Positions 44,832 to 53,689 of a stretch of DNA of 64,000 nucleotides are shown here, piece after piece (position 1 is the stretch's first letter; every line of letters starts with the position of its first letter). Location of the stretch: contig NZ_JACSCY010000010.1 of NCBI RefSeq assembly GCF_014333615.1, positions 1 through 64,000 on the forward strand, in the 5' to 3' direction. This DNA comes from Hymenobacter citatus. GTDB lineage: Bacteria > Bacteroidota > Bacteroidia > Cytophagales > Hymenobacteraceae. The position numbers were made by a program, and so were the translations under genes. Below the pieces are notes generated by a model. That model did not search any database. It had not been told where the DNA came from and was given only the letters and a program-made list of their open reading frames with translations.

Positions 44832-45137
44832 ATGGGACTATTTGATTTCCTCTCCAACGAAGGCGACAAGAAACCCGTTGCTCCTGCCGCCGGCACGCCC
44901 AACGCCAATGCCGACACCGATTTCTTCGGCAACAGCAAAGTCGACACCACTACTGCTGCCGCCACAGCCGGCGAAACGTACACAGTAGTAAGCGGCGACT
45001 CGCTCTCCAAAATTGCTAAAAACCACTACGGCGACGCCAGCAAATGGCACCAGATCTACGATGCCAACAAAGGCACCATCGGCAGCAACCCCGATAAAAT
45101 TGAGGTAGGCCAAGTGCTCCAGCTACCCAAGCTGTAG
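44832..45137 (+). CDS. Small LysM-domain protein
   Basis: A 101-residue protein with a C-terminal LysM domain (YTVVSGDSLSKIAKNHYGDASKWHQIYDANKGTIGSNPDKIEVGQVLQLP), which binds peptidoglycan or chitin-like glycans. The N-terminal half is low in complexity and Ala/Asp/Thr-rich. No signal peptide is visible, as in the YgaU-like cytoplasmic/periplasmic LysM proteins. The start is the ATG at 44832 (MGLFDFLSNEG). A terminator follows. Confidence 0.88.
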   Translation: MGLFDFLSNEGDKKPVAPAAGTPNANADTDFFGNSKVDTTTAAATAGETYTVVSGDSLSKIAKNHYGDASKWHQIYDANKGTIGSNPDKIEVGQVLQLPKL

Positions 45138-45156
45138 GAGACTATCTCACCTCCTT

Positions 45157-45191
45157 AAAAAGCCGCTTTCTATTGCAGAAAGCGGCTTTTT
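45157..45191 (+). terminator. Rho-independent terminator after the LysM gene
   Basis: AAAAAGCCGCTTTC / GAAAGCGGCTTTTT with a 7-base loop, followed by T residues. Confidence 0.95.
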
Positions 45192-45252
45192 ACGTTCTTA
45201 GGTGCTCCTGGCAGGGTTACTTTCCCTTAAAGGCTGTTTGAGCCGAAACGGT

Positions 45253-45316
45253 GTGGAGACGCATACTTGCGTCTCGTCGTTGCTGATGCTGGTTGTTCAA
45301 CAACGAGACACAAATA
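45253..45316. repeat. Partial copy of the GAGACGCATACTTGCGTCTC element
   Basis: Shares GGAGACGCATACTTGCGTCT and CAACAACGAGAC blocks with the nested repeat at 22330-22527, but is shorter and lacks its outer arms. It lies between the LysM gene and the methionine promoter. Confidence 0.7.
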
Positions 45317-45353
45317 ATTTCTTAGCCCCGCCAAAAAAATATTTCAGCGAAGG

Positions 45354-45384
45354 TTTGGATTTTAAAATCCTGCCTTTACATTTG
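45354..45384 (+). promoter_or_regulatory. Promoter of the methionine (SAM-riboswitch) unit
   Basis: A -33 TTTG (45354-45357) and a -7 TACATTTG (45377-45384) separated by exactly 19 bases match the Bacteroidota vegetative promoter. Transcription would begin near 45391, ahead of the hairpin and riboswitch. Confidence 0.85.
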
Positions 45385-45400
45385 CAACCACCAACCCGGT

Positions 45401-45428
45401 ACTCCCCCAACACGCTGGGGTAGTTTTT
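45401..45428 (+). terminator. Terminator-like hairpin upstream of the riboswitch
   Basis: ACTCCCCCA and TGGGGTAGT pair with one mismatch around ACACGC and are followed by TTTTTTT. It lies after the promoter and immediately before the SAM-I aptamer, an unusual position, so it may either stop some transcripts or be part of the control region. Confidence 0.55.
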
Positions 45429-45432
45429 TTGA

Positions 45433-45550
45433 GATTTATACAGAAGTGGCGAGAGAACAGGCTCCGTGACCCACTGGCAACCATCCGCGAAAGCGCGACA
45501 GGTGCCAATTCCTGCCCGCTTGGCGTATTGCCAGTGGGAACTATAAGTTT
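45433..45550 (+). ncRNA. SAM-I riboswitch
   Basis: The aptamer is recognised from its conserved parts in order: AGTGGCGAGAGAACAGGCTC, CCACTGGCAACC, then CAGGTGCCAATTCCTGCCC, and a P4-like stem. The closing P1 stem pairs TTATA (45435-45440 region) with TATAA (45542-45546). It matches the class that binds S-adenosylmethionine. Below it lie the sulfhydrylase and metX genes. No plain intrinsic terminator directly follows the aptamer, so control is probably at translation of the leader ORF or by an alternative structure downstream. Confidence 0.9.
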
Positions 45551-45558
45551 GAGTACCC

Positions 45559-45699
45559 ATGCTACCTTCTTCCGACTTCATCCCTACCCACCCGCACGCT
45601 CCGGCCGCTTCGTCGCGCCCCGAAGGCTTTGCGGGTTCTTGCGTTTCGCTGGCCGCCGCGCCGACGCGAATGCGAATGTGTTGGGGTTGTCGGATGTAG
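45559..45699 (+). CDS. Short leader ORF ending Met/Cys-rich, after the SAM-I riboswitch
   Basis: An ATG nine bases after the aptamer opens a 46-codon frame. The encoded peptide is Pro/Ala-rich at first and ends RMRMCWGCRM before TAG, so Met and Cys (and Trp) codons crowd the last nine positions. It has no known domain. A Met/Cys-codon-rich leader upstream of methionine genes resembles attenuation peptides; this role is inference. The sulfhydrylase ATG is about 190 bases after its stop. Confidence 0.5.
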   Translation: MLPSSDFIPTHPHAPAASSRPEGFAGSCVSLAAAPTRMRMCWGCRM

Positions 45700-45718
45700 C
45701 TTCTTGATGCTGCCGTAG

Positions 45719-47269
<1,551 letters not shown>

Positions 47270-47284
47270 GTTGAACTGTAGAAC

Positions 47285-47387
47285 GTTATGCTGAGCGCAG
47301 CGGAGCGGAGTCGAAGCATCTCTGCCGCTTCGTTGAGATACTATCAGGAGAGATGCTTCGACTCCGCTCCGCTGCGCTCAGCATGAC
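47285..47387. repeat. Dispersed inverted repeat, TATGCTGAGCGCAGCGG family
   Basis: Arms of 39 bp (47285-47323 and 47349-47387) match with one mismatch. It lies inside the two-gene methionine unit, between sulfhydrylase and metX, where such a structure could end or trim part of the transcript. Confidence 0.9.
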
Positions 47388-47572
47388 AAACAAGGGGCTT
47401 CAACTGGCCTCAACAACGAATTGGTCCGGTGCCGGCTGGGTTTTGTTTTTGGGGTGGGACTTTTAAACGCTACCCCGGCACCGGCTCCAATTTGAGTATC
47501 TATTTTTTGATGCGCAGGAAGCGCGTGCCGGACGCTTTGTGCGCCGGTGCCGCTGCCTGCTTTTCGCGTTTT

Positions 47573-48607
47573 ATGGAGGAGTCGACCCACCTTTTTGTAT
47601 CACCTGAGCCTTTCCCGCTGGAAAGCGGTACCTCCCTACCCCAGGTGCAGGTGTCGTATAGCACCTATGGCACGCTGAATGATGCGGGTACGAACGTTGT
47701 GTGGGTGTGCCACGCCCTCACGGCAAACGCCGACGTGTTGACGTGGTGGCCCGGCTTGTTTGGTGCGGGTTTCTACTATGATCCGGCCGATTGGTTTATC
47801 GTGTGCGCCAATGTGCTGGGCTCCTGCTACGGCTCTACGGGCCCGCTTACGCCGGCCGCACCCGGCGCCCCGGCGCCCTACCAGGCCTTTCCGCTAGTTA
47901 CCATTCGCGACCAGGTAGCGGCTCACGAGCTACTGTACCGGCACTTGGGCATCAAGCACATACACACGCTGATTGGTGGCTCGCTGGGTGGGCAGCAAGC
48001 GCTGGAATGGGCCGTGCAGCAACCCCATTTGTTTGAGCACCTGGTAATACTGGCTACTAGCGCCCGGCATTCTCCCTGGGGCATTGCATTCAACGAGGCC
48101 CAACGCATGGCCATCCTGGCCGACCCTACCTACCACGCGGCTACACCCGATGGCGGCCAGGCGGGTCTGCAAGCGGCCCGGGCCGTGGCCCTGCTCAGCT
48201 ACCGCACCTACAATGCCTACGGCCAGACCCAACAGGAAGACACCGACGACAAGCTCACCGATTTCCGCGCCAGCGCCTACCAACGCTACCAGGGCCAAAA
48301 GCTCGCAGCTCGTTTCGATGCGTATTCGTACGTGACGCTATCAAGAGCCATGGACTCGCACAACGTAGGGCGCGGCCGGGGCGGGGCAGCAGCGGCGCTG
48401 GCCCGTATTCGGGCACATACGCTGGTGTTAGGCATTTCGTCCGATGTGCTGTTTCCGCCCAGCGAACAGCAATTTCTGGCGCAGCATATTCCGGGCGCTA
48501 CCTACGCCGAAATGGAATCCCGCTACGGGCACGATGGTTTTTTGATTGAGGTAGGGCAGATTGCGCATCACCTGGCGCAGTTTTACGCTACTGCATTAGC
48601 GAGCTAA
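47573..48607 (+). CDS. metX: Homoserine O-acetyltransferase
   Basis: It acetylates homoserine with acetyl-CoA, supplying the substrate of the preceding sulfhydrylase. The 344-residue alpha/beta hydrolase-fold protein has VWVCHALTAN, the nucleophile in GGSLGGQQALEWA, an Asp in LGISSDVLFPPSEQ and the His in YGHDGFLIE. The start at ATG 47573 (MEESTHLFV) gives the family length; the frame is open to 47429. A hairpin-forming GCCGGTGCCGG stretch lies upstream. Confidence 0.95.
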   Translation: MEESTHLFVSPEPFPLESGTSLPQVQVSYSTYGTLNDAGTNVVWVCHALTANADVLTWWPGLFGAGFYYDPADWFIVCANVLGSCYGSTGPLTPAAPGAPAPYQAFPLVTIRDQVAAHELLYRHLGIKHIHTLIGGSLGGQQALEWAVQQPHLFEHLVILATSARHSPWGIAFNEAQRMAILADPTYHAATPDGGQAGLQAARAVALLSYRTYNAYGQTQQEDTDDKLTDFRASAYQRYQGQKLAARFDAYSYVTLSRAMDSHNVGRGRGGAAAALARIRAHTLVLGISSDVLFPPSEQQFLAQHIPGATYAEMESRYGHDGFLIEVGQIAHHLAQFYATALAS

Positions 48608-48609
48608 AA

Positions 48610-48725
48610 GGCCGGCAGCGTACGCACAAAAGCGGGCGCACCCGCACCTATGTTGTTTCGGAATGGCTTATTCTCAAAACAACATAGGTGCGGGTGCGCC
48701 CGCTTTTGTGCGTACGCTGCCGGCC
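48610..48725. repeat. Perfect 49-bp inverted repeat after metX
   Basis: Arms 48610-48658 and 48677-48725 match perfectly with an 18-base loop. The arm begins GGCCGGCAGCGTACGCACAA and is unrelated to the GTCATCCTGAGC family. It separates the methionine genes from the five-gene protease/NTPase unit. Confidence 0.95.
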
Positions 48726-48798
48726 GAAAGGAGGCACTAGATTCAGTGCTGGCACGCATTCATATCTCTTTCAAATAGCGAATCTTACGCTACCTATT

Positions 48799-48906
48799 AT
48801 GCTTCTGATGGCTGCTCTGAGTTGTGACAAAAGACGCATAATACCCCAATGCGAGCAAGTGGCACTATGCTCTTACACATTACACACTACTAGCTTGATG
48901 GTTTAG
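48799..48906 (+). pseudogene. Possible lipoprotein-gene remnant
   Basis: A 35-codon frame starts MLLMAALSCDKR, a lipoprotein-type signal with a lipobox-like MAALSC, and continues PQCEQVALCSYTL before a stop. It is too short to be a full lipoprotein and ends just before the protease gene, so it may be a decayed or truncated gene. Chance cannot be excluded. Confidence 0.3.
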
Positions 48907-48923
48907 GCTCTATTTCTTTTTCT

Positions 48924-51836
48924 ATGGCAATCATTCGTTCTAGCTGGGCTATTGCGCAGTCGGCCGCCGCGGAATACCAGCGTTTTGCTCCAGAAATCGA
49001 TCAGGTCCGGCATATGGCTCGGCTGCATCGGCAGGGGTTGGCATCCTTGGAGGAAGTATCGCCCGACCCAGCACGGCTGCGGGCCCGCCTGAGCCGGGAA
49101 ATAGCCCACGAAGCGTGGCTGCCCGGCGGACGGACCGCCGCTTTTAGCCGCGCCCAGGAGCGCATGATGGGTAGTCAGCTGGATTTGCAGGAAGCCTGTC
49201 TGCTGGAAAAGCTGGTGAAGTTTTCCAAAGCTGTGGGGCGCGTGGTGCTGCCAGCTGGGCAGGGCCTGGGCACTGGCTGGCTGATTGGCGATGGACTACT
49301 ACTAACCAACCACCACGTATTGCCCAATGCCGCCGTGGCCCAGGGGAGCAGCCTGATGCTGGGCTACGAGCGTAGCGCTGAGGGCAAACCTCAAAATGGC
49401 CAGACGTTTGGCCTGCGCCCCGACCTCTTCTACCTGACTCCGCGCGAAACTACCTCTGCAGAAGAGGAAGTGGAACTGGACTTTGCCGTAGTGGCCGTGG
49501 AAAGCGTAAGTGAGGAAGGCAAGCCGTTGAGCGACTACGGCTTTGTGCCACTGGATGGAGGTGGCGGCAAAGTGATAGAGTCAGAAAACTGCTTAGTGAT
49601 ACAACACCCGCGCGGCGACTACAAAAAGATAACCCTGCGCGACACCCGGCTGCTGCTCGTCACCAACCAGCCCGACGCCGACAAGCACCTATTTTACGAA
49701 AGCGATACGCTCGAAGGCTCCAGCGGTGGACTGGTGATTGGCTTGGGCACTGGTGAGGCCATTGCTCTACACCGCGCCAGCGTGCCCCGTCTCAACGAGC
49801 AGGGCCGGGTGCTACGCCGCGACGGTCAGCCCTGGCAGGAGGCCGACGGCGACGATGCCGTAGACTGGATTGCCAATCAGGGCGTACGCGTCAGCCGGCT
49901 GGTCGATTTCATCACCCAGGCTTCGGTGCCGCCTGCTATGAGTGGCCGCAAAAACCAGTTGGTAGCCGCCATACAGCGCCAGACCGCCCAGCTGCCTACC
50001 CTGCCGGCTGACAGTGGAGTACTACCTGTTACGCTCCCACCTCTGGTTGGCGGGACCATTCCCCCGACCAGCCGGCCAGCTGCGGCCGGCGAAACCGTGG
50101 ATTTCCTGGTACGGGTAAGCAGCCAGCAACCGGTACGGGCGCACGTGCGGGCCGCGCTCCAGCAACGACTGCCGGGGGCGCAGATAGAAGAGCTGGTAGC
50201 GGAAGAAACGGCGTCGCGCCTGCGTGCCTACTTGGTAGTGACCGTGCCGGGCATGCAGCAACCCTGGACGATAGCAGCGCAATTGGAAGGGCTCGATGGC
50301 GTAGAAGAAGCCGTACCTGACCTGCCGCGCTACCTGGCCGCCAGTCCCACCGATGTAGCCGCTGACCTACGCACGACGCAGGGGCTAAAAACCTGGGAAA
50401 GCAGCAGCGGCCGAAGTGAGTGGGATGAAAGTCGGTTTCTGGCTACCTGGCTGAAAAAGAGCGTATGGCTGAAAAACTTAAACCCCAGCCAACCCGCCGA
50501 CTTGCTCGAAATCCGCCGCTGGAGCCAGCGGGCTGCGGGCTACGATGTCAGCTCGGTGGCTGCGCAGCTCAAGGCAGAAGGGCTGCGGGCCCTGGCCGGC
50601 CTGCGACTGGTGCAGCTCGACACCGGCTACTCCGACCACTCTAAGGTGCGAACTGGCTACAATCTCGACGCCGATTACGACGCCATCGACGACGATAACG
50701 ACGCCCGCGACCCACTCCAGCGCGGTTTTGCCGACTTTCCGGGCCACGGCACCCGCACGGGTAGCCTGCTAATAGGCGCCGCCGATAGCCAGGTAGACGC
50801 CGCCCACGAAGGCAATTTTGGGTTATTGCATGAACTGTGTGCTGGCGGCTACACAACCCGTGTGCGCCTAATTCCCTTCCGGGTAGCACGGTCGGTTATC
50901 TTGTTGGGCAGCGTGAAGCGGGTGGCGCGAGCTGTGCAACTCGCTCTCGACCATGGCTGCCACGTGCTAACCATGAGCATGGGCACGCTGGGCAACGCCA
51001 TCCTGGCTGACTTAGCTCGCACAGTGTACGAGCGGGGCATTATCTGGACTTGTGCTGCCGGCAACCAAGTAAAGCTGGTTGTAGCACCCGGCCAGTACCC
51101 CGGCGTCATTTGCGTAGCCGCCTCCAACCCCGCCGATGCCCCCTGGCCCGGTAGCTGCCGCGGGCCAGCAGTAGACATCACCGCGCCGGGCGGCGACGTG
51201 TACGTGCCCATCCTCACCGGCGACGGCCGCGAAGACATGGGCTACGGCAACGGTACCAGCTACGCCACCCCGCATGTGGCCGCCGCAGCTATGTTGTGGC
51301 TGGCCAAAAACGAACAGGAGATTGGGGAAAAATATCCTCAGGCCTGGCAGCGGGTAGAGGCGTTCCGGCTAAGTGTGCAGCGCTCGGCCCGGCCTGCACC
51401 CAACCTACCGGCTGGGCAGTTCGGGGCGGGCATTCTCCATATTGGAGCGCTCCTCAAACTGCGTCTGCCCGATCCGGGCGAGCTACGCCACGCCTACACA
51501 GGGGCACCGGGTCTGGAAAAAGCCACTGTGAAGCAGCCACTAGCTGTAAGAGAGTTGGAATACCGGGACTGGCAGCAGTGGCTAGGCAGTACGCTCGAGC
51601 TGCCCACGGCTGGCCCCAGTGTAGCCGGCCGGTCGCAAGAGGTAGCAGCGGCTAGCCTGCCTACACTTAGCGCCCCAGCCCAACAGTGGGCCCAAACGTT
51701 GGAAAGCTATAGCGGGCTGCACCGGGCTACCAGTGCCTTAGAAACCGCCTCCGGTCCCGACCCTACCCCCAACGCGGCCTACACCCGCCTGTGTGCCCTG
51801 CAGGAGATGCAGCAGCGCCCAAAACCCAATTATTAG
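48924..51836 (+). CDS. Trypsin-subtilase double protease, cytoplasmic
   Basis: A 970-residue protein with two intact serine protease domains and no signal peptide or membrane segment. After an Ala/Arg-rich helical N-terminus (1-100) comes a V8/trypsin-like domain: TNHHV (catalytic His131), LDFAVV (Asp186) and GSSGG (Ser267). Residues 391-470 look like an I9-type propeptide (LEGLDGVEEAVPDLP). The S8 subtilase domain follows with LDTGY (Asp566), GHGTRTG (His608), AAGN (oxyanion Asn714) and GTSYATPHVA (Ser779). The tail (about 850-970) is unknown. It leads a five-gene unit, 103 bases ahead of the M19-like gene. Substrates unknown. Confidence 0.9.
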   Translation: MAIIRSSWAIAQSAAAEYQRFAPEIDQVRHMARLHRQGLASLEEVSPDPARLRARLSREIAHEAWLPGGRTAAFSRAQERMMGSQLDLQEACLLEKLVKFSKAVGRVVLPAGQGLGTGWLIGDGLLLTNHHVLPNAAVAQGSSLMLGYERSAEGKPQNGQTFGLRPDLFYLTPRETTSAEEEVELDFAVVAVESVSEEGKPLSDYGFVPLDGGGGKVIESENCLVIQHPRGDYKKITLRDTRLLLVTNQPDADKHLFYESDTLEGSSGGLVIGLGTGEAIALHRASVPRLNEQGRVLRRDGQPWQEADGDDAVDWIANQGVRVSRLVDFITQASVPPAMSGRKNQLVAAIQRQTAQLPTLPADSGVLPVTLPPLVGGTIPPTSRPAAAGETVDFLVRVSSQQPVRAHVRAALQQRLPGAQIEELVAEETASRLRAYLVVTVPGMQQPWTIAAQLEGLDGVEEAVPDLPRYLAASPTDVAADLRTTQGLKTWESSSGRSEWDESRFLATWLKKSVWLKNLNPSQPADLLEIRRWSQRAAGYDVSSVAAQLKAEGLRALAGLRLVQLDTGYSDHSKVRTGYNLDADYDAIDDDNDARDPLQRGFADFPGHGTRTGSLLIGAADSQVDAAHEGNFGLLHELCAGGYTTRVRLIPFRVARSVILLGSVKRVARAVQLALDHGCHVLTMSMGTLGNAILADLARTVYERGIIWTCAAGNQVKLVVAPGQYPGVICVAASNPADAPWPGSCRGPAVDITAPGGDVYVPILTGDGREDMGYGNGTSYATPHVAAAAMLWLAKNEQEIGEKYPQAWQRVEAFRLSVQRSARPAPNLPAGQFGAGILHIGALLKLRLPDPGELRHAYTGAPGLEKATVKQPLAVRELEYRDWQQWLGSTLELPTAGPSVAGRSQEVAAASLPTLSAPAQQWAQTLESYSGLHRATSALETASGPDPTPNAAYTRLCALQEMQQRPKPNY

Positions 51837-51939
51837 CTAAAGTCCCGCTAAGCTATGCTCAAAGCCGCAAATAGGCAGTCATGCGCTAAGCAGGTAAGAT
51901 GACCTCACGTTCGCCTCAGAAAGTCTCATTCTGTTTCCC

Positions 51940-53655
51940 ATGCATACATTCGACTTTCACTTTCATCCGCTTTTTAAGCGGTACGTGACTCAATTTGACG
52001 ATGCAGCCCGGCACAATAGCAATTGTACGCTGCCGGTGCGGCTGCCGGGGCCTGGCCGTGTGCTGGACGCGCTGGTGGGTCACATTCTGGAAAATCAGGC
52101 TAGCGTGGCGCAGACGCTGGCCGGCAAGCCTGCCCAGGCCATCCGGCTGGGCGTGGCGGCCGTGCTGGCTATGGAGTACGTATTTGCTAGTCGCCAGGGC
52201 CTGCTGAAGCTGCTGGAGTTGGAAGTGCTGCACCGCGACGTAGTGGCCATGCTCGACAGCCGCTTCGTGGAGTTTGTCAACAAAGGTGAGGGCAGCTACG
52301 CCCAGCTACTCGATAAAGAAATTGCTTTCTATCAGTGGGTGGTACAAGAACCGGGGCTGCGCCACCCCATCCACCTGCTAACCCGTAAAGCGCAGCAGCC
52401 GGTAGCCAACCAACTGGACCCCAACAAGCTGAATCTGGTGCTGGCCATTGAGGGCGGCCATTCGCTGAGCCAGCGCCGCATTCGGCAACTGGTGGGCTCG
52501 CTTAGCCCGGTGGCGCAGGTGGAAAAATACCGCCAAGACCCTACCCTCGATTTCCTCTATCTCACTCTAACGCATCTCTCCCACATTCCGGAGCAGCCGC
52601 TGTGCAGCCACGCCTTCGGCTTTAAGCTAGTGAAGAACATGCCCGCGGCGCGGCCTCAGTTTGGGGGCCTCACCCAGTTGGGCAAAGACGTGGTGCGAGC
52701 CTGCATAAACTTAAAAACCAATGACTTTCCTATTCTTATCGACATAAAGCACATGAGCGCCCGTGGCCGGGAGCAGTTCTACGCCTACCGCCGTGAGCTG
52801 CTGGCCCAGCCACCCGCCGCGGAATTCGCGCCGCCCACTACCTGGCCCATTGTGGCAACGCACATGGGCGTAACGGGCTTCCGGCGGCGGCAGCTGCGCG
52901 GCCAGTTGGTTGAGTATGGGGTAGAGGCGGCTAATCCATTCAGTGTCCGGCTACGCTTCAACCGGGTGAGGGCCGGGCAGTTCAAGGAAGGGTTGCTCAA
53001 GGAAAACGTGTTTTTTAACGCCGCCAGTATTGGTCTGTTTGATGAGGACATTGAAGAAATTGCTGGGAGCGACGGCCTGATAGGTATCAGCCTAGATGCC
53101 CGCATTCTAGGCTACCAAAGCTTAACACAGCGCAATGCCGCCGGCCCCGACCGCGACTACGACTACTTCTCACGGGAGGACTTTGCGGCTTACTTTCCCG
53201 ACCTGAGCCCAGCACTACCCCCCTTGCCGGAGGTGGAAGAAGCGGCCACGCCCCCCGGCGTGGAAGTAGCGCTATCGGGGCAGGAAGTACTGGGGCAGGC
53301 CAGCCGCCGCACTCGTGAGCTGTACCTGTTTTGTCTCAACGTGCTGCACGTAGTAGCCGTGGTGCAGGCCATGCGCCCGGCCGCGCCGCGTCCGGCCTGG
53401 GACTACGTGTGCCTGGGTTCTGACTACGACGGGCTCATCGACTCCATCAAAGCCGCTCGCACCGTGGAGCAGCTACCGGGCTTCCGGCAGGAATTGCACG
53501 AGTATTTCCCGAAAGCCGAAAAAGCCTACCGCAAGCTGCGCCCCCAGGTAGGCGAGCTACTACCCCGCTCCAATGGTGTACCCGATGTGGAGCTGGTGCT
53601 GGAACAGCTCTTCTACGCCAACGGACGGCAGTTTCTGGAAGAATGGTGGGGCTAA
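51940..53655 (+). CDS. Distant M19 (membrane dipeptidase)-like metallohydrolase
   Basis: A 571-residue protein related to the M19 renal dipeptidase branch of the amidohydrolase TIM barrels. Candidate metal-site motifs are DFHFHP (HxH, 7 and 9), AIEGGHS (Glu171, His174), LTLTHLSH (His212), DIKHMS (His271), VATHMG (His308) and CLGSDYDG (Asp495), all close to M19 lines such as THN..N, SHS and GSDFDG. It is much longer than the usual 330-400 residues, with inserts around 90-160 and 310-450. No signal or membrane segment is seen. Bound metal and substrate are unknown. It is second in the five-gene unit. Confidence 0.72.
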   Translation: MHTFDFHFHPLFKRYVTQFDDAARHNSNCTLPVRLPGPGRVLDALVGHILENQASVAQTLAGKPAQAIRLGVAAVLAMEYVFASRQGLLKLLELEVLHRDVVAMLDSRFVEFVNKGEGSYAQLLDKEIAFYQWVVQEPGLRHPIHLLTRKAQQPVANQLDPNKLNLVLAIEGGHSLSQRRIRQLVGSLSPVAQVEKYRQDPTLDFLYLTLTHLSHIPEQPLCSHAFGFKLVKNMPAARPQFGGLTQLGKDVVRACINLKTNDFPILIDIKHMSARGREQFYAYRRELLAQPPAAEFAPPTTWPIVATHMGVTGFRRRQLRGQLVEYGVEAANPFSVRLRFNRVRAGQFKEGLLKENVFFNAASIGLFDEDIEEIAGSDGLIGISLDARILGYQSLTQRNAAGPDRDYDYFSREDFAAYFPDLSPALPPLPEVEEAATPPGVEVALSGQEVLGQASRRTRELYLFCLNVLHVVAVVQAMRPAAPRPAWDYVCLGSDYDGLIDSIKAARTVEQLPGFRQELHEYFPKAEKAYRKLRPQVGELLPRSNGVPDVELVLEQLFYANGRQFLEEWWG

Positions 53656-53689
53656 CTGCTGCTTTGCGTCTGCTTTAGTATCACGTTGT

